Below, one piece after another: positions 7,273-15,134 of a stretch of DNA of 43,347 nt (the stretch's first letter is position 1; every line of letters begins with the position of its first letter). Below the pieces are notes generated by a model. The model did no database searches. It saw nothing but the letters and a program-made list of their open reading frames with translations, and had not been told where the DNA came from. This stretch comes from Herbaspirillum sp. (GTDB lineage: Bacteria; Pseudomonadota; Gammaproteobacteria; Burkholderiales; Burkholderiaceae_D). The translations under genes were made by a program, and so were the position numbers. The DNA lies in the NCBI GenBank assembly GCA_028292625.1, contig JAQGLY010000028.1, positions 1 to 43,347 of the forward strand, given 5' to 3'.

Positions 7273-7929
7273 ATGAAAGCAAAAACGGTAATCAATCTAG
7301 CAGGACTTTTGTTGGCTGCATCTGTATTAGGTGGATGTGCCACGAGCAGAAGCGTCATCGATGCATCTATTCCGGCTGCTAATGAAGCGCCTCAGTTGGC
7401 CAACGGGCAGGAAGTGTTTATCAACGTCCCAACAGATAGTCGTGTCTTTGAAGTATCTCCTAGCGAACCGAGCATCCCCTCACTTGATCCTAGCGAAAAC
7501 AGTGGCGATTTGATCAAGGCTAGAGCTATCGGCCGAAAACGCAATTCCTTTGGCAAAGCGCTTGGGGATATCTTGTTGCCAGAAGGTCAGACGGTTGCAA
7601 CTTTGACGATGGCATCTATCCGGCAAGCTTTCCAAGCTAGAGGTTATCGCGTGCTCGACGACAAAGAAAAAATTTCATCAAAGACCTACGTGGTCGATAC
7701 CGATCTGCAAAAATTTTGGTCATGGATGAATCCCGGATTTTGGGCCATCACCCTCAGTACCGAAATATCGGCCAGCATTGGCATCAAACGCGCAGGCGAT
7801 TCGGAGCACAAGTCCGTATCTGTAAAAGCGTCGGATACGTTTCAAACGGGGGCGGAAAGTAATTGGTCTGAAGTGATGAAAGTAGCGCAAAAAATGTTTA
7901 CCGATGATTTAAAAGACAAGCTGAAATAG
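7273..7929 (+). CDS. Lipoprotein, distantly YajG-like
   Basis: A 218-residue protein with a clear lipobox: basic start, hydrophobic INLAGLLLAASV, then LGGC with the Cys at residue 21, so it should be lipid-anchored after processing. The start at 7273 has AAGGGG upstream; a start at 7246 in frame would leave a poorer signal. The body has a strand/helix pattern with ASIRQAFQARGYRVLDD and a later KASDTFQTGAESNW, comparable to the overall pattern of YajG-type lipoproteins (x-x-x-L-x-x-x-G-Y-x-V). That resemblance is weak. A terminator follows at 7965. Confidence 0.65.
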   Translation: MKAKTVINLAGLLLAASVLGGCATSRSVIDASIPAANEAPQLANGQEVFINVPTDSRVFEVSPSEPSIPSLDPSENSGDLIKARAIGRKRNSFGKALGDILLPEGQTVATLTMASIRQAFQARGYRVLDDKEKISSKTYVVDTDLQKFWSWMNPGFWAITLSTEISASIGIKRAGDSEHKSVSVKASDTFQTGAESNWSEVMKVAQKMFTDDLKDKLK

Positions 7930-7964
7930 TGTTGCACTCAAAATAAAACAAGGGGTCCAGCGTG

Positions 7965-7997
7965 ACGCGCCTGCGTGAAATAAAACAGGGCGTTTTT
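7965..7997 (+). terminator. Rho-independent terminator after the lipoprotein gene
   Basis: ACGCGCCTG at 7965-7973 pairs with CAGGGCGT at 7986-7993 (8 bp with one bulged G), followed by a run of T to 7997. It lies 36 bases after the stop codon. Confidence 0.5.
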
Positions 7998-8179
7998 AAA
8001 AATGGCCACGGGGAGTGCACTTGTTTCATTATTTGAGTTGCATCGCTACTCGGCGCCTGTGCTGGCCTCGCGAAAATTGTCTCCAAAATGCTGGGCTCCT
8101 ATGATCCATCAACTTCAGCAATCAGGTTAAAGACAGTTAGTAGCGACTATCGATTCAAATTAGTTGATAGCTAAATTAG

Positions 8180-8202
8180 CCCGCTTTCGGCCAGAAGCTG
8201 CC
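8180..8202 (+). repeat. Palindromic REP-like repeat copy
   Basis: CCCGCTTTCGGCCAGAAGC followed by TGCC. This is the best match to the consensus on its left arm. Confidence 0.65.
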
Positions 8203-8320
8203 GGTCTAGCATCAGCGGGCAAAGTCTGCTTCAGACTGGCTGCGGCCAGTCGATAGGACACTGCGACCGTCGGCAGTAGCCAACAACCGGCCGTTCGAAC
8301 CCTAAAAAATCGCGCCTTCT

Positions 8321-8376
8321 AAAGATTTAACAATTGGATGTCGGCTGTCCAAAATCCGAATGAACTCTGCCGACCC
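8321..8376 (-). repeat. Right copy of the 56-bp inverted repeat
   Basis: Reverse complement of 4525-4580 with two differences, at the 11th and 41st bases of the unit. See the left copy. Confidence 0.85.
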
Positions 8377-8436
8377 TGAGCAGTCGGTAAGGCTTTTGAA
8401 AAGCAGCCGCTCAACGTCTATGTGAAACCGCACGCA

Positions 8437-9840
8437 TTATTTACTTAAGAAGATTGTTTCGACCACACCGGCGAGGTTGAAACGGATATTGGCGAAGAAC
8501 GAGCTGTCAGGTTGATAAACAAACGCATCAGGCAACCCAGACATTGGAATTCTCTTTCTAGGATTCCCAAGGGATTTCAAGACTGTCTCTGAACTGTCTC
8601 CAATTTTGACGCCCGCTACACGCCCCTGGAATGGCGTATCTAGTCGAATAGTGTAAATTTTCCCGGTTTCATCAAAAAAGAACCACGTTCCTTTGCTTGA
8701 TATTCGGAGAGACTTGGCAGTTGGCCTCCCTGGAATGTTAGCTGGTTCTGGTTCAATGGCAGTTTGATAAGCCGTTCTTATTTGCTCGATTGTGTCGCCA
8801 AGCTTGACTGGTACATCGTATACGCCGACAACCGACGTCGATGTTGAAGTGTTAGCCGAGCTATCAATTAGCTTGACTGTCTGCAGTGGGGTTGTGTTTC
8901 CCCTTTGCTTTTGTACCGTATCAATAGCTTCGTCAAAAGATTTCCTATATTGATCACGATTCTGTTTTGCTAGGCCGTCCCAACCATCACGAGGTACCGT
9001 GAGCAAGCTATTTTGATCCGCGTTACCAAGGCCGTTATTGAGTGCTTTCATCCCGTGAAGGCTAATCCAACGATGGTCGTAGTTATAGGGCGTTGCTTCG
9101 TCCCATTTCAGAACGCGGTCGATGATGTTCTTGAGTTGTGGAATATCATCAAATTGTTTCTTGATTAAATCCCTTGGTATCTGCTGCACCAGAGCCGGGA
9201 TTGCCGATCGAGCACTTATGTCGGTGCAAAGAGCAGCATCAAACGATCCACGCAGCCGAGCTGCATTAAACCAAAATATTGCGTCGCCAATATCACCTCG
9301 TCTGTAGAGCAAGTCTGCGAGGGCAAACAGCGCTGGGGGCATATAGTTGCCTGGATTCTTAACTATCTGATTAACCAAGGCATCATTTTCGTGGGCCGAG
9401 GTGTCATGCAATTTTTGCATGATTGCAATTGTCGGCTTGGTATCTATCGAGGCGAACTCGCCGGTGGGTACGACCGCAATGTTCTTTACGCCACTCTTGG
9501 CAATCTCAGACAAGGGAGTATTCGCCAGCGCAGGAGTGGCCACTACCGTGCAGGGGTAGCTCTCGGCCAAACCTTGGATCGTTTGCATGTCCGTTAACCG
9601 ATCACGGAATTCTGGATGCGCGTTGGAAAACTTGGAGAGTGCAGTAGCTAACTCTTTAAGCGTCGCGTTTTGTGGCGCACAGAAAGTCTTGCCGTTATTC
9701 GTCTTTACGAGGTTTACAAACCATTGAGCTTCGCTATTGGCATCAGCGGCAAAAGATGGGAGGCAAAGCACGCATAAGAACAGGGCCGTGAGAATACTTG
9801 GTTCTAAGCTGCTCAAGCGTGGTTGCATATAAGTCGCCAT
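8437..9840 (-). CDS. Exported multidomain protein with Rap1a/Tai-like N-terminus
   Basis: A 467-residue protein with a signal peptide (cleavage after LPSFA, residue 31). Residues about 38-97 follow the Rap1a/Tai pattern: FCAPQNATLKELATALSKF...HPEFRD...LAESYPC, with Cys54 and Cys97 placed as in the conserved disulfide of those periplasmic immunity proteins, which neutralise type VI secretion amidases. Residues about 165-270 hold a helical segment (MPPALFALADLLYRRGDIGDA, then ATPYNYDHRWISLHGM) that I have the impression of seeing in other periplasmic proteins of this type. The C-terminus contains two similar modules (VKLGDTIEQIRTAY and VKIGDSSETVLKSLG), like SmpA/BamE-type repeats. No toxin gene is nearby. 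The family assignment of the N-terminus is by motif only. No strong ribosome site is seen. Confidence 0.65.
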   Translation of the reverse strand: MATYMQPRLSSLEPSILTALFLCVLCLPSFAADANSEAQWFVNLVKTNNGKTFCAPQNATLKELATALSKFSNAHPEFRDRLTDMQTIQGLAESYPCTVVATPALANTPLSEIAKSGVKNIAVVPTGEFASIDTKPTIAIMQKLHDTSAHENDALVNQIVKNPGNYMPPALFALADLLYRRGDIGDAIFWFNAARLRGSFDAALCTDISARSAIPALVQQIPRDLIKKQFDDIPQLKNIIDRVLKWDEATPYNYDHRWISLHGMKALNNGLGNADQNSLLTVPRDGWDGLAKQNRDQYRKSFDEAIDTVQKQRGNTTPLQTVKLIDSSANTSTSTSVVGVYDVPVKLGDTIEQIRTAYQTAIEPEPANIPGRPTAKSLRISSKGTWFFFDETGKIYTIRLDTPFQGRVAGVKIGDSSETVLKSLGNPRKRIPMSGLPDAFVYQPDSSFFANIRFNLAGVVETIFLSK

Positions 9841-9970
9841 ATGTTGAATTATTATTTCTGCAGTGTAACCTAGGTCTAACCGGAAGCTATGACAGAGCTT
9901 TTGTCAACGCGAATACTAAATCAGTTGGCAGATGGGGCACGAGCGTCCGATATCGAGAACAGATGCGAAT

Positions 9971-9994
9971 GTCGGCTCTTGGCCGATAGCGGTC
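9971..9994 (-). repeat. Palindromic REP-like repeat copy, opposite orientation
   Basis: GTCGGCTCTTGGCCGATAGC plus GGTC; its complement reads GACCGCTATCGGCCAAGAGC. It lies between the Rap1a-like gene and the DUF3297 pseudogene. Confidence 0.6.
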
Positions 9995-10062
9995 AACCGA
10001 GTGATTTAGCGAAATCACGCAAAAATTTGTTTTGGTTAATCTTATAGTTGATAATTGTCGCC

Positions 10063-10312
10063 ATGAACGATACTCCACACTGCCCCCCCACTTCCTGATC
10101 GTCTCTCAATCGATCCTCGTAGCCCTTACTACAATGCTGCCATATTTGAACACGATGTTGGTATTAAGCTTAACGATAAAGAGCGCTTCGATGTTGACGA
10201 ATATTGCATCAGCGAGGGATGGATTAAAGTCCCGGCCGGAAAGGCGCTAGATCGGAAGGGCAATCCCTTAATGACTAAAGTAAAAGGCAAGGTCGAACCT
10301 TTCTATCGGTAG
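10063..10312 (+). pseudogene. DUF3297 family gene with a one-base frameshift in a run of seven C
   Basis: The ATG at 10063 opens MNDTPHCPP, then the frame runs into a stop within 12 codons. One base removed from the C7 run at 10083-10089 restores a frame that reads LPDRLSIDPRSPYYNAA and then SEGWIKVPAGKALDRKGNP up to the TAG at 10310. This is the DUF3297 family over its full length of about 82 residues, with the conserved EYCISEGW and AGKALDRxGNP. The function of DUF3297 is unknown. The run of seven C makes either a sequencing error, slippage-driven phase variation or true loss possible. Everything after the run is intact, which argues that the loss is recent or not real. Confidence 0.85.
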
Positions 10313-10397
10313 GGGCCGTTCTTTAATTAGCATTTCTTAACTTCTGTGATTGTCTGCAAGGGCGTGTGCGCTAACGTTTTTTCGATAGCGATTACAC

Positions 10398-10422
10398 GTC
10401 CGCTTCTGGCCAAAAGCCGACA
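10398..10422 (-). repeat. Palindromic REP-like repeat copy, opposite orientation
   Basis: GTCCGCTTCTGGCCAAAAGC plus CGACA. A partial further copy (ATCCGCCAGAAG) follows near 10460. Confidence 0.6.
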
Positions 10423-10815
10423 ATCAGGCAAAAAATCCAATGTCTGTTTCGTGGTGTATATCCGCCAGAAGTGATTCGCTGTCAAACCGGCACTTTGCTT
10501 CTACACGCCTGGTAGTTTGATGCGATGTTGAGTCGTCGCAGTCAGGGATTGATCCTCACAGCGCTGACAGCGCCGCCGAAGTTACACGCGCCGCGCAAGA
10601 AACGTTCAGCGGGTTTAAACTACGTTCATGCCGCTTTTATGACAGCTCGTTCCTCCGAGCGAGTCGTGTGTTTCTTACTTAACCCTAGCCTAGAAATAAA
10701 CCATGAAGAATCGAATGATTGCCGCCTTGCAGTTGCTTGAGGCGCCTTTAGAGATAGTTCGAGCGTTCCTTAATCCCGCACAACTTTCCAGAGAGTGGTT
10801 ACTGCCTTGAAGCCC
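10423..10815. other. Gene-free stretch at the right end of the island
   Basis: No supported gene. A 71-codon frame at 10525-10740 has no ribosome site and no domain pattern. Base composition returns to high GC around 10550, marking the end of the AT-rich island. Confidence 0.4.
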
Positions 10816-11472
10816 ATGTTCAAAGTCATTGCCGCTGCTGTGGCGCTAGCCTCCTCCATCGCCGCGACCAGCACCCCGGCCCTTGCTGCAGGCCCTGCAC
10901 AAAGCATCATCATCAATGGGGAGGTGCAGGATTACGGCCCGCTCGCCGCGCTGATTGGAACCTGGAAAACGGTTCCATCCACAGGGGTGGACGTCGCTCC
11001 GGGCCAGACCGGTTCCGATGACGGCAAAGGTGGCAAAGCGGTTTCACCCTTCTATGAGATCATCACCATTACGCCCAATATTCCCGATACCAATAATAGC
11101 GCCCAGCCTTTGATTTCGGTGTTTTATCACCAGGCGGTATACAGGACCACCAACAACCATCATTTCCATGATCAGATCGGCTATCTGACTTATGATAAGA
11201 CGAACAACCTGGTCTATGATACCTCCTGCGTTCCGCGCGCCGTTTGTTTCGTGGCCGAGGGCCGGCCTGGCAATACGATGACCTTGACGACGAAGAGCCA
11301 AGGAGTCGCCCAGACGCAATATATGGTCCACAACGATTCCAGCAATTCCGTCAAGATTACTCTGGCGGTGTCTGGCAATACGCTGAAATACAAGTACGAG
11401 ACGCACCTGTTCGTCTATGGTAAGCCGTTTGACCATACCGACGAGGACACGCTGACGAAAGTGAGCGATTAG
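10816..11472 (+). CDS. Exported heme-binding-like beta-barrel (nitrobindin/THAP4-like) protein
   Basis: A 218-residue product with a signal peptide (MFKVIAAAVALASSIAATST, cleaved near ALA-AG). The mature part begins YGPLAALIGTWKT, the G-x-W signature of the lipocalin/FABP-like heme-binding barrel family, followed by YEIITITP and QAVYRTTNNHHFHDQIGYL, which alternate as beta strands with His residues in the region where the family binds heme. The last strand ends FDHTDEDTLTKVSD, like the W/H-x-D-x-x-x-L closing strand. The assignment comes from these motifs and is moderate. ATG at 10816 was chosen because the signal peptide begins there; an in-frame GTG at 10795 is closer to AGAGAG. Confidence 0.6.
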   Translation: MFKVIAAAVALASSIAATSTPALAAGPAQSIIINGEVQDYGPLAALIGTWKTVPSTGVDVAPGQTGSDDGKGGKAVSPFYEIITITPNIPDTNNSAQPLISVFYHQAVYRTTNNHHFHDQIGYLTYDKTNNLVYDTSCVPRAVCFVAEGRPGNTMTLTTKSQGVAQTQYMVHNDSSNSVKITLAVSGNTLKYKYETHLFVYGKPFDHTDEDTLTKVSD

Positions 11473-11646
11473 CCGCCGGTCGGAGCGAATGTACGGGCGA
11501 TTTCGTCTGCGCAGGTAAGTGCAGGGGGTGGCCCATGTGCTGCCCGCGCGCCGGGCAGAATTGTTCGTCGACGCGGACGCGTGCAGGTCTAATTCTTCAG
11601 CGTTGCACCCATGCCCGGATGGGTGCGGCATAACCGAGAAAACATC

Positions 11647-12054
11647 ATGAATTCGACGGAAAATCTTCGCCTCGCCCGACAGTTCCTTGAAAAAATCGGC
11701 TCGGGCGCTAGCGCCGATGAGATTGCTTCGTTGTGCATGCCCGATCTCGACTGGAATATACCGGGCGACTCAGGCGTGCTGCCTTGGGTCGGCCACAAGA
11801 CGGGACGCAAGGCGATATTGGATTTCGTTCACGACACGCAAACGATGATCGAGCGCGTCGGCCTCGACATCAAGGACATTCTCGCAAGCGACGATCGGGC
11901 CGTCATTTTCGGCCACTTGCAAACGCGGATCAACGCCACCGGGAAACTGATCGATAGCCCTTTTGCGATCGTCCTGACGTTCTCGGACGCGAAGATCGCA
12001 AGTTTTCTGATGCTGGAAGACAGCTTCGCCACATCGATGGCCGCTCGACTCTGA
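11647..12054 (+). CDS. SnoaL-like / NTF2-like protein
   Basis: A 135-residue cytosolic protein of the SnoaL-like fold: N-terminal helix ARQFLEKIGSGASADEIASLC, DLDWNIPG, a central WVGHKTGRKAILDFV, then strands AVIFGHLQTRINATGKL and FAIVLTFSDAKIASFLMLEDS. The family includes small hydroxylases, isomerases and ligand-binding proteins in stress or catabolic loci; without conserved active-site residues that I can point to, no reaction is assigned. The start at 11647 gives the family's usual N-terminus; 12 extra codons upstream (from 11611) are unlikely to be translated. It is a single gene; neighbours are unrelated. Confidence 0.75.
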   Translation: MNSTENLRLARQFLEKIGSGASADEIASLCMPDLDWNIPGDSGVLPWVGHKTGRKAILDFVHDTQTMIERVGLDIKDILASDDRAVIFGHLQTRINATGKLIDSPFAIVLTFSDAKIASFLMLEDSFATSMAARL

Positions 12055-12212
12055 ACGGTAGTCCCTGTTTTTGCAACGCCTGATTCGCCGCATCGCTAAC
12101 CGATCACTTTCGCTCGCACAGCACATGCGGGAAGTCGGACCACCCGGCAGCAAAGGATCGAATCTGAGCTGCGCACTCGACCACTATACGTAGCCTGGGC
12201 GCAACTCGCCAA

Positions 12213-12920
12213 TCATTGCGGAAGCGTCGACAGATAAGCCGCGGCCGCCTGAATCTGTGCCTCATTGAGCGTAGCCGAAACGGCCGTCATCGTTCCCGCT
12301 TTCGGTGGCGCGGCCTTGGCGCGCGCCTGGAATTCATGCAGGCGGTTCACCAGAAACGCCGCCGGTTGACCTGCGATACTTGGGAAGCGCGCGCCGTTCC
12401 CTTTACCGCCTGCCGCGTGACAACTAAAACATGCCTCGATGTCCGGCACGGCTCCCGCCTCCGCTAGCCGTTGACCGGCCGCCACCAGATCCGGCGCAGG
12501 CGAAGCCGCGCCTTGCACTGCCGGAGGATGCTGATCGGAAAAGTAAACCGACAATGCGCGTATTTCGCTATCGGAAAGATTGTGAGCGACGCCTTGCATG
12601 ATATCGCTCTTGCGCGTGCCGGCCTTGAACATGGAGAGCGCGCCGGCAAGATAGTCCGGATTCTGGCCAGCCAGCCTCGGTATGCCGGCCGCCGAACCCG
12701 CTCCGGCCGCGGCGTGACATGCGATACAGGTGGTGGCGGCGGACGGCGCCGGTATGCCCCTATTCACGTTTCCATCGACCGGCGTCTGCGCGTAGCCGAC
12801 ATTCGCCAGGATGAAAAGCGCCGCGACCGAACTCAGGCGCGCGGCATGGATCGGGCGCGCGCAGGCACGCAAAGCATTTGCGATCATCTTCCCTGCCTGT
12901 AAAAAAAGAGCGCTGCTCAT
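12213..12920 (-). CDS. Diheme c-type cytochrome (c4-like)
   Basis: A 235-residue periplasmic electron carrier. A membrane-type signal lies at about residues 30-45 (SSVAALFILANVGYAQ). Two heme c sites are seen: CIACH at residues 65-69 and CFSCH at 164-168, each followed by the cytochrome c553/c4 type pattern (GIPRLAGQNPDYL and FPSIAGQPAAFL, then a Met-containing helix such as MQGVAHNLSD or MTAVSATLNE giving the sixth ligand). The tandem layout is that of cytochrome c4, which hands electrons to terminal oxidases. The start at 12920 follows GGAAGAG; ATG at 12887 with AGGCAGGG is nearly as good and would give a more standard signal. The gene stands alone. Confidence 0.88.
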   Translation of the reverse strand: MSSALFLQAGKMIANALRACARPIHAARLSSVAALFILANVGYAQTPVDGNVNRGIPAPSAATTCIACHAAAGAGSAAGIPRLAGQNPDYLAGALSMFKAGTRKSDIMQGVAHNLSDSEIRALSVYFSDQHPPAVQGAASPAPDLVAAGQRLAEAGAVPDIEACFSCHAAGGKGNGARFPSIAGQPAAFLVNRLHEFQARAKAAPPKAGTMTAVSATLNEAQIQAAAAYLSTLPQ

Positions 12921-13012
12921 CGATTGGCGCTCTTCCGTTTGTTGGTTGCAATTCCACATGCTGCATCCTCATTCGGATTAGAGGCAACAGTATGTCTAAA
13001 ATCACCATCGGA

Positions 13013-13087
13013 GATAATTAATTATTTTTAACTTCGACGCGTTCATTCAGTCGCTGATATCGATAAGAAATAATTAATTATTTTTAA
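13013..13087 (+). repeat. Two 18-bp AT-rich direct repeats
   Basis: ATAATTAATTATTTTTAA occurs at 13014-13031 and again at 13070-13087, start to start 56 bp. Each contains the palindrome TAATTAATTA. They lie between the divergent cytochrome and nuclease genes and are strikingly AT-rich in a GC-rich setting; they could be paired protein-binding sites (for example for an H-NS-like or other AT-seeking factor) or UP elements. Confidence 0.75.
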
Positions 13088-13164
13088 TTTTTTCCGAGTT
13101 CGATGCACCGGCTGCACTGTTGGAGTCCGCTATAAACTCAACGCGCCTGCGGCGCTCGTTCCTG

Positions 13165-13701
13165 ATGAAACATATTCCCATCCTGCTGCTGCTCATCCCC
13201 CTACTGGCCCACGCCCACAAGGTCATCGGTATTTCGGATGGCGACACCATGACCTTGCTGGTCGACCGCAACCCGCTGAGAATCCGGCTGGCCAATATCG
13301 ACGCGCCGGAAATAACGCAGGCCTTCGGCCAAAAGTCGAAACGGTCGCTGTCCGATTTATGCTGGGGCAAGGACGCGCAATACGATGCGCGAACCGTCGA
13401 TCAATACGGCCGAACCGTCGCGGTGGTGCGCTGCGCCGGCGTCGAAGTCAACCGTGCCCAAGTGCGGCGCGGCATGGCCTGGACCTATCCGCATTACAAC
13501 CAAGACGCCGGCCTGCCCATGCTGGAACGCGGCAGCCGCGCACAACGCGTCGGTCTGTGGTCCGATGCGCATCCGGTTCCGCCGTGGGTGTACCGGCATG
13601 CCGTGCCGCTCCAACCGCCGTCGGCCACGGACGCCTGCCTTACCGGTCCGCGTGGCGGACGCTATCGGATCATCGACGGACACAAGCGATACGGCTGTTG
13701 A
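13165..13701 (+). CDS. Exported thermonuclease (SNase-like) family protein
   Basis: A 178-residue protein with a signal peptide (MKHIPILLLLIPLLAHA). The staphylococcal nuclease core follows: ISDGDTMTL (calcium-binding Asp), RLANIDAPE (Arg41 and Glu49 match catalytic Arg35 and Glu43 of the prototype), and QYGRTVAVV (Arg83 matching Arg87). The three catalytic positions are all present, so it is likely an active calcium-dependent nuclease in the periplasm or outside. A C-terminal tail of 45 residues with Cys-containing CLTGPRGGRYRIIDGHKRYGC is seen in related proteins (excalibur-free variant). ATG at 13165 was chosen because the signal peptide begins there. Confidence 0.88.
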   Translation: MKHIPILLLLIPLLAHAHKVIGISDGDTMTLLVDRNPLRIRLANIDAPEITQAFGQKSKRSLSDLCWGKDAQYDARTVDQYGRTVAVVRCAGVEVNRAQVRRGMAWTYPHYNQDAGLPMLERGSRAQRVGLWSDAHPVPPWVYRHAVPLQPPSATDACLTGPRGGRYRIIDGHKRYGC

Positions 13702-14127
13702 ACCGTTACCTGCGGGCCATAGTTTCAAGCGGCGCGCCGGATCATTTCCTTAGAGTAACGGATTGTGCGAATACGGCTACACGGAAGCCGAGCGCACCGC
13801 ATCGGCGCGTCGCATTGCATTGCATTGCATTGCATCATTGCCGCCAATGAGAAAAATCCGGCACGGGATGGAAAGAAAAAAGCGGGGGAAATCGATGGAA
13901 AACCGTGGATATGAGGCCTGTCGCGGAATGCGAGCTGAGGCCGGCATTTGCGGACGAGGCGCCTCGGCGCAATGGCGAATCGATGGAGGCCGCGGGGTCG
14001 AAGCGGTCCCATTCTCATGCTGCACCGCAACTCCAAATATCCTACAGCGGACGAAGTATTTCACCGATTTTTATCATATTAGGCTTAAACTAAGCTAAAA
14101 AATATCCAATATATGAGGAGACACATC
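13702..14127. other. Gene-free stretch with a pentanucleotide repeat
   Basis: Short frames on both strands look like noise. It contains (GCATT)4.8 at 13812-13835, and an AT-rich segment at 14050-14110 just before the next gene which probably holds its promoter. Confidence 0.5.
13812..13835 (+). repeat. Pentanucleotide microsatellite (GCATT)n
   Basis: Four full GCATT units and a fifth partial unit in tandem. It is not inside a supported gene. Copy number of such runs can vary by slippage. Confidence 0.9.
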
Positions 14128-14367
14128 ATGCGGACACCGCAAAAAGAACAACTTCATCAATCGCAGTCGGGCTCGAGCCTGGTCGGCATCTTATTTAAGA
14201 TTGTCGGCGTCACCGCGCTCGGCATCGCCGGCGTGATGATATTTGCCAATCCGGTGCGCGCCCACGACATGCCGGGCAAGATGAAATACATGAGCGTGAA
14301 TGCTTTGGAGGGGGAACATGGGGGAATGGACGACGCGACCACAGCGGGAAAGTTGCCCGCACGATAG
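14128..14367 (+). CDS. Short exported protein, degenerate paralog of the DUF4142 gene next door
   Basis: A 79-residue product with GAGGAG 8 bases before the ATG. Its segment ILFKIVGVTALGIAGVMIF...VRAHD closely parallels AVLKILGAATLGIAGIAFF...ARAEG of the downstream DUF4142 protein, so both carry the same kind of N-terminal signal segment. After it, only about 30 residues remain (KYMSVNALEGEHGGMDDATT), faintly like the start of the DUF4142 domain, then a stop. It is probably a truncated duplicate; it may still be exported as a small peptide. Confidence 0.5.
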   Translation: MRTPQKEQLHQSQSGSSLVGILFKIVGVTALGIAGVMIFANPVRAHDMPGKMKYMSVNALEGEHGGMDDATTAGKLPAR

Positions 14368-14469
14368 CACGTCTCACCGATTTCCTACATCAAACTAAGC
14401 ATCTGTCTGATGCAACGGCATTAGTGCGAACGCTACAGTGATCTCTCCCATCCAACAGGAGAATCCCTC

Positions 14470-15048
14470 ATGCACGCATCGCACAAGCTGTTGCCGTTCC
14501 AATCGCTGCCCAAGAAGACTGCCGTGCTGAAGATACTCGGCGCTGCCACCCTCGGCATTGCCGGCATCGCCTTTTTCGGCACGCAGGCGCGAGCCGAAGG
14601 TCTGGCGAGCAAGGACAAGCGCTTCATGACCGATGCGGCCGAGGCGGGCAATGCGGAAATCAATGGCAGCAAGCTCGCTCTGGAAAAAAGCGCCAATCCC
14701 TCCGTCAAGGACTTTGCCGAGATGATGGTCGGCGATCACACTACCGCCAGCGACGAACTGAAGAAGCTGGCCGCATCGAAGAACGTGACGCTGCCGGACG
14801 GACCCAGCGCCATGCAGAAAGCCAAAATCGCTGTGCTTGGCAAATTGAGCGGCGCCCAATTCGACAGGGAATACGCCAGCGTGATCGGCGTTTCCGCCCA
14901 TACCGATGCGGTGAAACTGTTTCAGAAAGCCTCGACCGGCGCGCAGGATGCCGACGTGAAACAATTCGCCGCGAAAATTCTGCCGACGCTGCAACATCAT
15001 CTGGAAATGGCAAAGAAACTGCAAACCGCTACTCAGGCTGCGAAATAA
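14470..15048 (+). CDS. Exported DUF4142 (ferritin-like fold) protein
   Basis: A 192-residue protein with a signal segment (residues 18-43, cleaved around QARAE). The DUF4142 domain follows: KRFMTDAAEAGNAEINGSKLALEKSANPSVKDFAEMMVGDHTTASDELK is the characteristic first half (f-x-x-x-a-a-x-g-g-x-x-E-v-x-l-g-x-l-A-x-x-k-a-x-x-x-x-V-k-x-F-A-x-x-M-v-x-D-H), and LQHHLEMAKKL closes it. The fold is a four-helix bundle with conserved His residues; the function is unknown and members are often induced by stress. The ribosome site is AGGAG. A strong terminator follows. Confidence 0.88.
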   Translation: MHASHKLLPFQSLPKKTAVLKILGAATLGIAGIAFFGTQARAEGLASKDKRFMTDAAEAGNAEINGSKLALEKSANPSVKDFAEMMVGDHTTASDELKKLAASKNVTLPDGPSAMQKAKIAVLGKLSGAQFDREYASVIGVSAHTDAVKLFQKASTGAQDADVKQFAAKILPTLQHHLEMAKKLQTATQAAK

Positions 15049-15108
15049 TATGCTTAATCGCCTTCCGGCCGATTTCCGGAAATATTTTTCCGCCTCCTTC
15101 GGATCGCT

Positions 15109-15134
15109 GCCGGCCCTTGGCCGGCGGTTTTTTT
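15109..15134 (+). terminator. Rho-independent terminator after the DUF4142 gene
   Basis: GCCGGCC-CTT-GGCCGGC is a perfect 7-bp stem with a 3-base loop (15109-15125), followed by GG and seven T. It lies 60 bases after the stop codon. Confidence 0.85.

Larger units (their letters stand above)
7998..8436. other. Gene-free stretch rich in dispersed repeats
   Basis: No coding frame is supported. It contains a palindromic repeat copy at 8180-8202 and the right copy of the 56-bp inverted repeat at 8321-8376. Confidence 0.5.

Noticed and set aside
10525..10740. 71-codon frame at the right end of the first island
   Set aside because: No ribosome site, basic low-information sequence, overlaps the presumed promoter region of the next gene.
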